DNA of 64,000 nt from Ipomoea triloba (taxonomy: Eukaryota > Streptophyta > Magnoliopsida > Solanales > Convolvulaceae). The stretch is taken from NCBI RefSeq assembly GCF_003576645.1, contig NC_044922.1, positions 22,040,905 through 22,104,904 on the forward strand, in the 5' to 3' direction. Of this stretch, positions 1 to 11,561 are shown one piece after another. A program made the position numbers and the translations under genes. The notes under the pieces are model-generated. The model ran no database searches, was not told where the DNA came from, and saw only the letters and a list, made by a program, of their open reading frames with translations. Every line of letters starts with the position of its first letter. The stretch's first letter is position 1.

Positions 1-95
1 TTTAGTAATTGTAAGATCTTAACCCTTGACTTCTCAAGATGGAGGGTGTGAATGTGTCACACTATTTATAGGGAAAGATGTTCTCACATGAACCC

Positions 96-103
<8 letters not shown>

Positions 104-132
<29 letters not shown>

Positions 133-147
133 GAGAGAGAGAGAGAG
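104..147. repeat. (TA)n/(GA)n microsatellite
   Basis: A run of alternating TA passes directly into a GA run. No coding or mobile-element signal accompanies it. The first 300 bases of the window are otherwise featureless AT-rich spacer. Confidence 0.9.
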
Positions 148-317
148 AGATTTCGATAAATAGTCTATACGAGGTGGATGTAAACTCTGCGTAAATTAGG
201 ATATGAATATTTTGATTGATAATAACTTACACATTATAATTTTGTTTTTACAATATTGTAGTTGTTATAGAATAATATTATTATGTATTTAAAATTTGTG
301 TAATAATAATAATAATA

Positions 318-460
318 ATAACCCGGGTTCGATTCCACAAGTGACGATTCTCCCTGGACCAGCTCTCGTGTCTCTCGGAGCGAGCGGAGATTAGTCGGGT
401 GGACTCGGACCGTTAAACGGACGGAGAAAGATCCGGAAAACCTCGTGGATTCACCAATAA
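318..460 (+). mobile_element. tRNA-derived SINE-like fragment between (TAA)n tracts
   Basis: A GC-rich island of about 140 bases in AT-rich DNA, bounded on both sides by TAA repeats. It begins with a pol III B-box-like stretch, GGTTCGATTCC, but no A box is visible upstream, so a 5'-truncated tRNA-derived SINE is the best reading. The repeated TAA on each side could be tail plus target. A tRNA gene is excluded because there is no acceptor stem or A box. Confidence 0.4.
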
Positions 461-1256
461 TAATAATAATAATAATAATCTATTATTATTATATACTTTT
501 ATAAGAGTATTTATGTCTTTTAAAAGCATATTTCATTTCTATTCCTTTTAGCTAGAGAACCAAACAATATAATACAACTCATGTTTTATTCCTTGCCTAT
601 TCCATTCTCCATAGAATAGTTTTCCTATTCCTTCAAAATTCATTCGCAAACCAAACATAAAGTCATAAATCTCTAATAACAACAACAACAATAATAATAA
701 TAATAAATTTTAGAAAATCCACTATTATAAATTGAGAAGAGCAATGACATTTTTTAAAGAGAATGAAAATTTTTATTTTCATTATTTATAGAAGGGTTTC
801 TCCTTAGTCAGATTCTTACTAAAACTTTTCTTAATATTTTTCAAATGTACCCCACATACTGTTGGAGACCTTTATTATTTGTATTCATCGGTGAAGTTGA
901 AGCGGTAAACGGGAAAATTAAAATTTTAATGTGAAAATAAACAAGTTTTGAAAAGAAAACAAAAAACAAAAGACAAAAAAAAAAAAAGCAAGGAATTTTC
1001 CTTCTCCGTTTTGCTTTGACAAAGTCTTGCAATTCCTAGATACAAAATGTGAGGTACAGCCTCTCTTTTTTTTTTTTTTTTTCTAGGGAAATAATTGGTT
1101 CGTTGAAATTAATTTTTTTTTTAATATGTTCTTGTTTAATTGGGTTAAGAAGATGAAAGGAATAGAACTTGTGAGCACAAAATAAATGAGGGAAAAATTG
1201 CTTTTAAAATGCAAGTGACTTTCTAGATTATGCTAATTAAAATTAAAATATATATA

Positions 1257-1502
1257 TCTAAAAACATAATAAGTGTTAATGAAGGTTATACCCTTCATTT
1301 ATTTTCGTTTTTTTTTCGTTAAGTTTTTTTTTTATATATACATTATGCTATAAAACATCTATAAGTGTGAATGAAGGTTTTACATTATTAGTATTATTAT
1401 TTTCTACAATTTGAACATCTAAAATCTAAATAAATTTAATTTTTTAATATAATGTACTAATATTGGCACATATTTTTTGCGCATCGCGCATAAAAATACT
1501 AG
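1257..1502 (+). mobile_element. Short non-autonomous Helitron, family A copy 1
   Basis: Starts TCTAAAAACATAATAAG and ends CTAG, lying between A and T as Helitrons do. About 10 bases before the CTAG is a GC-rich hairpin built on GCGCATCGCGC. A longer relative with the same two ends lies at 33,763-34,173. There is no coding capacity; such an element depends on a RepHel protein encoded elsewhere. Confidence 0.8.
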
Positions 1503-2101
1503 TATATATATATGGGCCGTTCAAGTGAGAACGGTTGTCTATGAGAGAAATCAGAACCACTCACAGCCATCTACATGTCTAGATTCAACGAATCATATAT
1601 AATTTTTAAAAAAAAAACGATGCGGTGATATTTTTGTAAATAATTCAAACTTTGGTGTAAGAAAAATGTGTTACAAGTGCAAGCAATTGATGCAAGTTTG
1701 CAAGTAAAATCACTTACAAATGCAAGTAATTTACCTTGGTAACATTCGTGCACGTAATGATAAAGTCTTTCACATAGGTGCACTTAATGATACCATCTGT
1801 TGTAACTAATTATAACATTAGATGCACTTAATATTGATTCTCAGTGTACATTTTACTTGTGCTTGTAATGCATTTTACTTGCACTTAAGTGCACTATATG
1901 GAACTGTTACTAGCACTTTGAACACAATTTACTTGCACTTTAATGTTCAATTATTTACGAAAATGTCACCACATTTTTTAAAAAATAAGTGTTGCTAATT
2001 TATTATATTTGGACACGCGAACGACTACGTATGTACGTACGTACGTACGTACATACGTACATACATACGTACATACATACATACATACGTACATACGTAC
2101 A

Positions 2102-2176
<75 letters not shown>

Positions 2177-2380
2177 CGTTAAGTGAAAACCACTTGCCTA
2201 GGAGAGAAATGAGAACGGTTCGCAGTGCGCCACGTGTCCAGATGTAATTGCACCTAACGTTATAACTCGGTGCACCTAGGTTGTACCCAAATGGCCAGAT
2301 GCATGAATGTTAATAAGGTAAATTACTTGCACTTGTAAGTGAAAATAAGTCATAGTATTAGGACCAAAATAGAGAAGTTT
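1503..2380. repeat. MITE-like repetitive spacer in two related blocks with a microsatellite between
   Basis: Two blocks (about 1,515-1,590 and 2,176-2,245) share a diverged sequence containing AGAGAAAT and GAAC motifs, each followed by stretches rich in ACTTGCACTT-type words. This looks like two copies of one old element. I recognise no gene here. Confidence 0.4.
2024..2176. repeat. Compound (TACG)/(TACA)/(TA)n microsatellite
   Basis: A tetranucleotide tract alternating TACG and TACA grades into a pure TA run of about 45 bases. The open frame across it (YIHTYIHT...) is only a translation of the repeat. CpG-containing TACG units are unusual in an otherwise CpG-poor spacer. Confidence 0.95.
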
Positions 2381-2769
2381 TGAAAAAAAAAAAACTTACA
2401 TTAAACTAACACTTATAAATGTAAGACCAAATATGAAATTAACTCCTTGTGTTATTTAATCATATAGTCCATACTAACATATTATGTTTGAATTGATTTA
2501 GAAAAAAAAAAAAAGAATTATAATTATTTTAAAAAAAAATTCTATAAAATTAAAACGCGTCACAGATAATTCTACTTTTTTTTTTTTGTTTGAAACATAT
2601 TAAATTAAAAATATACTTATTTATCATTTCCGGAGACCGGAGTCGATATAATATGTTTTATTTTTCCATGTCAATAATAACCTGATTGCACTGCCGTATT
2701 GACTTATTAGCTTGTCAGTAGTTCAAATGTTTCAATATAATAATTATACTACTCCACTGGACGCTTTAC

Positions 2770-2781
2770 TATTTATATAAT
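2770..2781 (+). promoter_or_regulatory. Candidate TATA box of the P450 gene
   Basis: TATTTATATAAT lies 86 bases before the ATG at 2,867, a distance that would fit a short plant 5' leader. The placement is inferred from sequence and spacing only. Confidence 0.35.
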
Positions 2782-2866
2782 AAGCGATCGAATAATTTAG
2801 CTAGGCAGGGCAGATAGATAAAGTAGAATTTTGAATTGGTGTGCTACGGCCTACAACTAAGCCCCT

Positions 2867-3683
2867 ATGGCCATGGAGATTCTGTTTGCTTTAATTGGGA
2901 TAGGGGTTGTAGCCTTGTTTTTGCGTCTGTATAATGCTCTGGTGGCTAAGCCGGAGAAGCTGAGGTGTATTCTGAGGAAGCAAGGGATTAGCGGGCCGCC
3001 GCCGACGGTGGTTCTGGGCAACGTTTTGGAGATCAAGAAGTACAGAAGCGCCAATTCCAACACTCCGGCCGTCGTGTGCGGCGGCGTGCCCAAGGAACAC
3101 AACTGTGCTCGTCATCTCTTTGGTTTCTTTGAGCCATGGCAACACAAGTATGGTGAGCTTTCCTTCCCTTTCTACCGCTCCCAAGTCCCAACAAAAAAAA
3201 AAAAGAAAACTCTTTTTCTCTTCCATCCTAATTTGGAATATTAGAAATTAATGTCAAGCCAATTAGTTTTGCCTGCATATTACGCAATATAATGGAATTA
3301 TGGAAACAGGAAAGAAATAGATCTTTCATTTGTCCACATATATTATTGACCAAATTTTACTCTTCCAAATATATTGTTGTTTTGTCATATTGTTATATTT
3401 AGTATTAGGTGGTCCCAATTATTTTTCAACTGTCAATTTCTAGTTTTCAATTTCAATCAATTTAATTATCAAATTATTTAAAATTTTGTCAATTAAATTC
3501 TTTCCTTGATCAAAATTGTGATTTCACTTTTTATTTGCCAATTTTCTCTTGAAACTTGAAAGAATTTAATTGACAAAATTTTAAATAATTCGTGGATCAA
3601 ATCGAATTGAAAACTAGGGATTACATTGACAGTTAGAAAATAATTGAGGGACCAAAATGTTATATATATATATATATATATAT

Positions 3684-3714
<31 letters not shown>

Positions 3715-5887
3715 TTTTTTTTTTAAATTTTATTTATTTGTCACTACTAATTTCCTGTTTAAACTTATGTATTTTCACAGTTTGATAAGCATGATTAACA
3801 TTAATTTCATCATTTAATTACGATGGAAGAAATTATATATTAGAGCAAGAGGCTTTAAATGATAGAATTAAATGTTAACTACTATATAAAATTAGGGAAG
3901 TGCTTATCACCACTACAAAAATCACACAATTTATGGTGATTGATGTGACTATTTTTTTGTGGTTAGTTATTTCTTTTTTCTCTTTAATTTCAACTCACCA
4001 TAAAATGTCACATCAGGGTGTAAGTGAGTAATTTAGTATGAGTGGTAATTATGTATGAGAATGTAACAAGGTCCATAAAATTAACCCACTACTAAAATAG
4101 TAGAATATACTTATTTACTGGTTAGAGTTATAAGGTGAAATTTATCCTGCACTCCAGAGTGTGGCTACTAGTTTTTCTGGTGGGTCAAAACAAAAAGAGT
4201 ATAGTGAAAGAATGGATTTGAATGTTGAACAGGTGAAGTGTTCGTGTTTGCTCTTGGAAATACTCAAATACTGCATGTGACTCAACCGGAGATGGTGAAA
4301 GAGATAACCACATGCACTTCTCTGGAATTAGGGAAGCCAACATATCAAGCAAAGGAGCGCAGTTCCTTACTGGGTAAGGGCATCCTCACATCCAACGGTC
4401 CTTACTGGGCACATCAGAGAAAAATAATTGCACCAGAACTGTACATGGACAAAGTCAAGGTAAAGAGTAAACCAAATGTATACATTATTATTCAATTTGG
4501 TATCAAAACCAGACAAAACAGTGTTATTTTTGTGTGTAGGGAATGATACACATAGTGCAGGAGTCTACAAAGACATTGATAGATAGTTGGAAGAGTAGAA
4601 TTGAGAGTGGTGGAGGGACAGTTGCTGACATAAATATTGATCCTGACATGAGGAGCTTCTCTGGAGATGTTATTTCCAAAGCATGTTTTGGTAGCAATTT
4701 CTCTAAAGGAGAAGAGATTTTCTCCAAGCTTAGAGCTCTCCAAGAAGCTGCCTCCAAAACCAGCTTGGCCATTATTCCTGGCATGAGGTATATATAGGTG
4801 GCAGTTCACTTTTAGTCTTTTTTTATCAGAACATCTATTTTTGGTCCTGGTATTATTGTGACATAATCATTTTTTATCCTTAGGAAAAAAAATTAAATTA
4901 ATTTTATATGCAAAACTGCCTTTTTTTTTGTCAGTTTAGACTTTTAATTGAAATAGATGGAGCACATTCTTTAATTATTACAACTTAATCATTAGGTATA
5001 TACCTACAAAGAGCAACAGGGAAGCTTGGGCAATGGAGAAGGAAATATATAACAATGTTTTGGAGATGGTGAAAGAAAGGTCACAATCTGGGAATGATCA
5101 AGATCTGATGCAGATGATTCTTGAAGGGGCTAAAAACAGCGACGGCCGCCTCAGCCCCGACGCCATTGATCGCTTCATTGTTGACAACTGCAAGAACGTC
5201 TACTTGGCCGGGTTCGAGACGACTGCAGTTTCAGCCACATGGTTGCTCATGCTCCTGGCTGCAAACCCCGAGTGGCAACAGCGAATTCGGGCTGAAGTTC
5301 AGAGCGTCTGCAGGGGCCAAATCCCCGACGCTGACATGATCCGCAAAATGAAATTGGTACATTTACATCCTTAATTTCAACTAAAAGTCTGAGCTGATGG
5401 TGCGAGTTTGCACAATATAATTACGATTTTGTATTGTCTGTAGCTTAGTATGGCCATAAACGAATCGCTGCGACTATATCCACCGGTATCAGTGATGTCA
5501 AGGGAGGCATTGAGTGACATGAAGTTTGGCAACATAAATGTTCCAAAGGGTGTTAACATATGGACATTTGTGTTACCTTTGCATACAGATCCTAAAATAT
5601 GGGGACCAGACAGCTATGAGTTTAACCCAGAGAGATTTGCAAATGGTATAACAGGAGCATGCAAGTTTCCTTATCTTTACATGCCATTTGGGGTTGGTCC
5701 AAGGGTGTGTTTGGGGCAGAATTTGGCATTGGTTGAGCTCAAGATTTTGGTCTCTGTTATACTCTCTAACTTTGAACTATCAATCTCCCCTACTTATATC
5801 CATTCTCCTGCTCTCAAGCTGGTCATTGAGCCTGCAAATGGAGTGAACCTTCATGTGAAGAAGCTGGAAGCTTCACCTTCACCATAA
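2867..5887 (+). CDS. CYP714-like cytochrome P450 (CYP72 clan), five exons
   Basis: Exons 2867-3152, 4233-4459, 4540-4787, 4996-5356 and 5444-5887 join in frame with GT/AG borders to give 521 residues, the usual length for the family. An N-terminal hydrophobic ER anchor is followed by a GPPP hinge (near residue 45). The I-helix AGFETT is at about 325-330, ExxR (ESLR) at 381-384, a PERF-type NPERF, and the haem loop FGVGPRVCLG at 456-465 with Cys463 as thiolate ligand. The wording around NCKNVYLAGFETT and SREAL points to CYP714. Known CYP714 enzymes oxidise gibberellins or triterpenoids and act at the ER with a P450 reductase; the substrate here cannot be read from sequence. MAM offers two starts (2,867 and 2,873); the first is given. 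Intron 1 carries a foldback MITE. All catalytic residues are present. A different CYP72-clan family is the main alternative. Confidence 0.9.
3405..3658. mobile_element. Foldback MITE in P450 intron 1
   Basis: Two arms of roughly 100 bases are imperfect reverse complements. The left arm runs from GGTCCCAATTATT at about 3,411 to AATTAAATTCTTT near 3,502. The right arm mirrors this from GAAAGAATTTAATTGAC at about 3,558 to AATAATTGAGGGACC at 3,653. The centre is short and non-coding. It is spliced out with intron 1. A (TA)n then (TTTA)n tract follows at 3,660-3,716. Confidence 0.7.
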
Positions 5888-6316
5888 TCTTGATCACAAC
5901 AATTAGTTTACAGCTTATGTGTAAAACTTGTTCTTATTGCATTTTTCTCCTTTTCGCAGTAGTTTCTAATATTAATAAGGACTTTTGTTGAAGAAATGTT
6001 GAACCCTATATGTAGTAGTTTTACCAATGTTGCTTAATTATTCAAGTGGAACTTAGGGTCCGTTTGGAAACTTGGAATATTATGTTTTTTGAAAAAATGA
6101 TTTCCAAAAAATGACGCACTTTTTGAAAAATATTTTATTTTATTTTAATTTTTTAGTGTTCGGCTGAAAGTAAAGAAATTGTATTTGTTTTTGTTTGCGG
6201 TTCATTTTCTTAAAAATGAACATATAATAATAATAATAATCTATATCTATACTATATATAAAAGCATTATCCTCCTCTAGAATTTTCCCGCTCAAACGTA
6301 GGGGTATTTTAGTAAT

Positions 6317-6362
<46 letters not shown>

Positions 6363-6532
6363 TTAATAGTATTAATTAATTAGTATTATTATAGAATAAT
6401 ATTAATGATAGAATAATATTAATTATAATTGATTATAATAGGTTATTAGTAATTATGGTAATTATTATGATAGAATAATATTAATGAGATAAGAATGTGA
6501 ATTGATTGTTACAATTATTTGTAATGTCAATC

Positions 6533-6577
<45 letters not shown>

Positions 6578-7216
6578 GCTAATAATCTATATCTATATAA
6601 TCTAGATATCTATATATAATCTATACAACTATACTATCTATATCTATACTCTATACCTATATATAAAAGTAACATCCTCCTCCCAAATCTTTTCCCGCTC
6701 AAACTTTTGGTAATATTTAATTACATAATTTATTAGTAAAACTTAATTGGAAAGAAAATTTTATAATTAATGGAAAATTTTATTAAAAAGAAAATTTTAT
6801 TAATTAATGGAAAATATTATTAAATCATATCTATTAATCTATTAATTATAATTGGTAATAATCATTATTGACAAATTGAAAAGGAAACGAATATTATTAA
6901 TTAATGGAAAATTATAAAGATTCCTAATTAACTGAAATAATATTTGATTAAGAGGTAAATTGAAAAAGGAATTTGATATTATTAATTTACAATTCTCACA
7001 TTCCCTACCTATAATTACAATAGATGGTGACAAAGAAATTATAATTCTTCATTTTGCACTTGCCTCCCTCGCCTCCTCATGTTGGTAGTTTTCTCATTCC
7101 CTTCTTCCACCGCCCAGTAAGAAATCATATTACAAGGTTATGATATTACGTTAAATCTTCCTTTTATGATATGAATTAATTATTGCGTTTTCTTTTTATA
7201 ATTATGTAATGGTCAG

Positions 7217-7613
7217 GTGCTTGCAAGCTTTTGAGCTTTGAAGAACATCCACTTGTTCAGAAACCTGTTGATCCTAGACTCTTCATGCATCGTTATACTA
7301 ATGGTCTGAGGGTCAAAATAATTCATCATCTATTCGTTTAAGTCTGTCCCCTTTTTCTCATTTTTGATGTGTAAACTAAATTGCTAAGGATAATGATTAA
7401 TTATATTGTCTCTATGAATTGGTGCATCTCCATCCAAAATGCTTAGATAATTATTGAATGTGCTTTCTTCCAAATCGTTGTGGGTTATAGGAGTTGAAAT
7501 GCATAATTTTGACTTCTCTTCCTCCATCAGTTTTAACGAACGATGACTACAAGAGTGACGTATCAAAGAGAGTGTTGCAAATTGTTGCAATCATGAAACG
7601 AGATTGGATGCAT
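7217..7613 (+). pseudogene. BRF1 (TFIIIB subunit) exon fragments captured by the Helitron
   Basis: Two exon-like pieces are visible. The first, 7,217-7,310, follows a TCAG acceptor and reads on to EEHPLVQKPVDPRLFMHRYT. The second, from 7,531, follows CATCAG and reads DVSKRVLQIVAIMKRDWMH, ending at 7,613. BRF1 cyclin-fold repeats in plants carry VDPSLFIHRFT followed by a MKRDWM motif, so order and spacing fit two neighbouring BRF1 exons with the intron between them. The flanking exons are missing and the gap is not open, so it is a transduplicated fragment rather than a gene. Another TFIIB-family cyclin-fold protein is the alternative, but the MKRDWM wording favours BRF1. Confidence 0.7.
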
Positions 7614-8948
7614 GTTTTCTTTAAAAATAACTCTATAGTTGATAGATGAATGATTTTGTGATGTCTAAGTGGTCTCTCTCATGAAAATTTTAAATTAATT
7701 CCGACCTGTATATTTATGCACTCTCTTATGGGTTCACATATTCAAAATCTAATATTGTAAGTATATATATTGCAAAAGTTGGTCGGTTTATTAAGTTATA
7801 CTATTAGATATCTTTTCTACACCATTAACATGTAATATGCATTTTTATTATATAATAGTTGAGATTATATTTATTTTTTAAATTATTTCTTCTTTAGTTT
7901 TCTATATTTATTTTAATAATAATATAATTATCTAATCATAATAATATATAAAATTGCCTAAGACTGCAAATTGGATTCCAATAACACATTTTCATGACAT
8001 TGTTATTGCCTAATATTCTTATTAATTATTTCCAACTTAATTATTTCAATTCCTAGCCGAAATTAATGTATCAAAATATTAATTATTTATTAACATAATT
8101 GCCTAATATTCTTATTTTATATTTAAGGTATAATATTATTAGTAAAAAATAGATTATCATTCCTTTCTTTTGAGTAATTATTATGATATTTTTATGGGTT
8201 TTTTTTATACTTGCCATTATAAAAATATAATTAGTTTTTTACTAATATTATATATATATATATATATAAAAATTATTCATGTGTTAATAATTGCCTAATA
8301 ATTATTATGGTAATTCACATCACCTACTCCCATGTAATTTTTATAATTATTTTATGATAATCTATATACATATTTTTATACTTAATTATAATATTATTGG
8401 CACAAAATAAATTATAGTTATCTTTTCTTTAGGCGCAAATACTTAACTTAATAATTAAATATTAATATAATTGCCTAATTTTTATTTATTGTAATCATTA
8501 CGGTAATTCTCATTCCCTTCTTCCATGTAATTATTTAAGTAATATATATAAAAATATAATATTATTATAATTATAACTAAAGAATAATTGAATAATTTTT
8601 TCGACATTAATGTACTATAATTATTCAACCTTTTTATATATATATATATAATTTTTCTAATATAATTTGTATCTAATTGATTTTGAGACTAATATATAAA
8701 TCATTACATTTCAATATTTGTTTTTACATTACCATGATTCATCATTTTTCATTGTATCTCTTGCTTTTTTTAGCCACATAATAAAACTCTATCCATATTG
8801 GTTTTTACTTTCGTTTTACTCAATGCAATAAATGTCTAATATACTGCTTAGACAATTAGCTAGGGTACGATTGATTCGATTGTACGGGGTGTTAGGGTTA
8901 AAAGATTGAGATAATTTTTTTTTTGTCGAAAACAATTTTAATAAGTTG

Positions 8949-8950
<2 letters not shown>

Positions 8951-8999
<49 letters not shown>
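8951..8999. repeat. (TA)n microsatellite inside the Helitron
   Basis: About 48 bases of uninterrupted TA in the right third of the Helitron. A similar TA run lies at 9,987-10,029, outside the element. Neither has a coding role. Confidence 0.9.
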
Positions 9000-9002
<3 letters not shown>

Positions 9003-9981
9003 TACATGTCATTTAATATAGATACATGTAAAACATAATCATTGCTATTATTTTAGTCATCTAATCTAAGTAAATAAATATATATGTGGAGCATATTACT
9101 GGCATATTTTATGTATGTGTAATTTGCATAATTATGTTTATATTCTAGGCACATTTGATTTATTTAAATTCAAATGTTTTAAAACCACGTGTTGTATCTA
9201 ATAACATAATATTTTATAATATGTTTTTTTGGTAAAATATTGTGACGATCTCAATATATACAAGCAATTCAATATTACAAGAGAACAAATATTATATTGA
9301 GTGATATTTTTACACTAATCACATAATAAAATAATTGTACACGTTCAATATAAGAATTTTTTTATTATTCTATCTTTAATTTTATTATCTAAATATATAA
9401 TTTAAAATATTTATCCGTGCATCGCACGGGTAATTGGTCAATTATTTGCTTGAATTCAAGCAAGGATAACATTAGAAAACATAATCGATCGAATCATTTT
9501 CATCATTTGCACTATATAATATTGATGTTATAATTTATATAATTATATATCGATCTAAATATTCTTAAAACATTATAACAAAATTCATTCCGTGCAACGC
9601 ACGGGCAAAAATACTAGTAATAATAATAACAACAACAACTGGTTGGGCCTGGTGGTGGTGGTGTGGTAGTGGAAGAGGAGGTGATGGTGTGGTGGCGGAG
9701 GTGTTGCAAAAATCGCGCCCGGACGGCTTCCTAGATTATCACCATAATCGGTAATCTAAGCAGTCGACTAGGCCGTCTTGTCAGGCGATTAGTTATTGAT
9801 GTCTATCCTTTTAATGAGTTCAATTCTTGTTAACATCTTGACGATCGACACCTTAAAAAAAATGTTTTAGATTCCTCAATATAATCCTCAATTTCTAAAT
9901 TTCTATTCCTTTGTTTTAATTAAAAGTATATTTAAAGAGTTACTCCGTATAATTTTTTTCATGGGATCAATATTAAAAATT

Positions 9982-10032
<51 letters not shown>

Positions 10033-10350
10033 GGAGAAAACTTATACAACTAGAGTGAATTCTTTTAGTCTTGATTGTTTGATTCGAAAGTCTTATTGTC
10101 TTTGCATCTTCAAAAATTCAAGAAATTTATCTTGGGTTTTTTTTTTTTTTTTAATGGAAATGTGATGAAATGCAATTGGCTAGCTAGACAAAAAATATGA
10201 TGCTTTTGAAAAAATTGAAAAAAAAAAAAAGGTCCATCTTTCCATATATGCTTGAAAATTCTCAAATTTCATTTCATACCTAACACATGCAATTTTTTTT
10301 TTTAGAAACCCCCCCCCCCCTCCCTCCCCCCCATATTTCTTACGTAGTAT

Positions 10351-10458
10351 TTAAGAAATATGCCAAACGCATTTGCATATGCGTTTGGTGATTTTTTTAA
10401 AGGCTTAAGAAATATGCCAAACGCATTTGCATATGCGTTTGGTGATTTTTTTAAAGGC
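10351..10458. repeat. 54-base direct tandem duplication
   Basis: Two adjacent copies of a 54-base unit beginning TTAAGAAATATGCCAAACG, each holding a near-palindrome around TTTGCATATGCG. Duplication unit 2 has a single copy at about 16,294, so the doubling arose after the segmental duplication. Confidence 0.85.
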
Positions 10459-10643
10459 TCTTAACACATTTAAAAAATATATTTGATACCCAACCTACAA
10501 ATGAGCTAAAAAAAAACCTCGAATGTTGCATAGTTTAATATAAAATATAAATCGTAGAGGACCATTAATCATTTATAAAATAAAATGTTTATTTAATTAA
10601 TATTATTGAATAAATTATTAGATCAATGGTCATTTAAAACATA

Positions 10644-10899
10644 CTTCCTCTGTCCCATTTTACCTGTCCTATTTACTATTCATTGGTCAAATCAACACTT
10701 TCTTTATTGCTTATTTTCTTCAGTCATTTTTTTTATTTTAAAATTTAATATTTTGTGTTTAATAGTACTTTTAATTAGTTTCTAAGTATATAAATTTTAT
10801 ATATTAATGTTAAACTTAATATTATAAAAAATTAGATTAAAAATAATTACAGTCAAGTCTCGTTAAACGAATCACACAATCAAAATAGGACGGAGGTAG
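10644..10899. mobile_element. Stowaway-type MITE
   Basis: Terminal inverted repeats CTTCCTCTGTCCCATTTT and AATAGGACGGAGGTAG are diverged forms of the Stowaway consensus, flanked by TA target duplications at 10,642 and 10,900. The corresponding place in duplication unit 2 (about 16,553) reads straight through TATATCATTTTT, an empty site. It is 256 bases and non-coding, moved by a Tc1/mariner transposase encoded elsewhere. Confidence 0.85.
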
Positions 10900-11561
10900 T
10901 ATCATTTTTAATGCATGGATAACTAGCAAAAGTGTATAGAGAAACATGTGATCTTAAAAAGTCCTTTTTTTTTTTTTTTNTTTTTTACAAGAGAAACACT
11001 CAGGCTACTAATTGATGGTGTGCACCGAAAAAATCTTATTTTGTAACCCTAACTGTCAAGGGACGAAAAAGCATATAGAGAAAAAATCATGTAAAAGGAA
11101 AAAAAAAGAGTAAGTCATGTAGGGAAAAAATGTTATGTAAAAAGAGTGATGTTTTTATTTGCTTAATATCACATTCATGTAATCATGTTATGTATTTTGA
11201 TAGGGGATCAAGTTTAAAATTTTTCAAAATACATGCATATATAGTTAATAATTATGATGGATACTCCAAGAGTAACAAACTCAGCAAAGTGATTATAAAG
11301 GATCCGCAAAAAATGGAGATATGATTATGATGGTTTGTTTCCCCGAAAATTAAGATCTTTGAATGATTCAGAAGGCTGAGTAACTAAGAATTACAGAATC
11401 ACAGGCAACTAAGAAAGTTAATCCTTTTACCTCCAAAACCAAGAAACTAACCCACTTTCTCCTCTAGCTCCGATCCAGCCATTATTGATATAGTTAGAAG
11501 TCATTTTTTTTTAATTTCTTCTTGTTTTTCTCTTTTGTTTTCTCTTTTGGTGGAAAATAAA

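Larger units (their letters stand above)
6240..9617 (+). mobile_element. 3.4 kb Helitron, composite, with captured gene fragments
   Basis: Begins TCTATATCTATACTATATA at 6,240 and ends ACTAG at 9,617, with the hairpin CCGTGCAACGCACGG at 9,590-9,604 just before the terminus. It sits between A and T in a TAA tract. The matching site in the second duplication unit (about 15,531-15,560) is uninterrupted, which fixes both ends. A second Helitron-like 5' end lies at about 6,637 with the same downstream TTTTCCCGCTCAAAC, and a second hairpin (CCGTGCATCGCACGG, about 9,415-9,429) lacks the CTAG, so it is nested or built from two relatives. No Rep/helicase is visible; it is non-autonomous. The interior is AT-rich apart from BRF1-like exon pieces at 7,217-7,613. 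Confidence 0.85.

Noticed and set aside
318..460. A tRNA gene
   Set aside because: A B-box-like word is present but there is no A box, acceptor stem or anticodon arm; the same holds for the SINEs at 12,962, 16,720, 35,770 and 41,487.
1989..2186. Open frame rich in YIHTYIHT and IYIYIY
   Set aside because: It is only the translation of the TACA/TA microsatellite; similar artefacts occur at 24,518, 26,406, 28,284, 45,005, 46,029 and 48,526.
2857..3226. Minus-strand frames over P450 exon 1
   Set aside because: They are antisense to a well-supported exon and have no domain.
3911..4020. CACTACAAAAATCACAC in P450 intron 1 as a CACTA transposon end
   Set aside because: Only one short end-like word is present, with no subterminal repeats or partner end.
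10980..10980. The N at 10,980 as a hidden rearrangement
   Set aside because: It lies in a poly-T run and the flanks align collinearly with unit 2, so it is just an unread homopolymer base.
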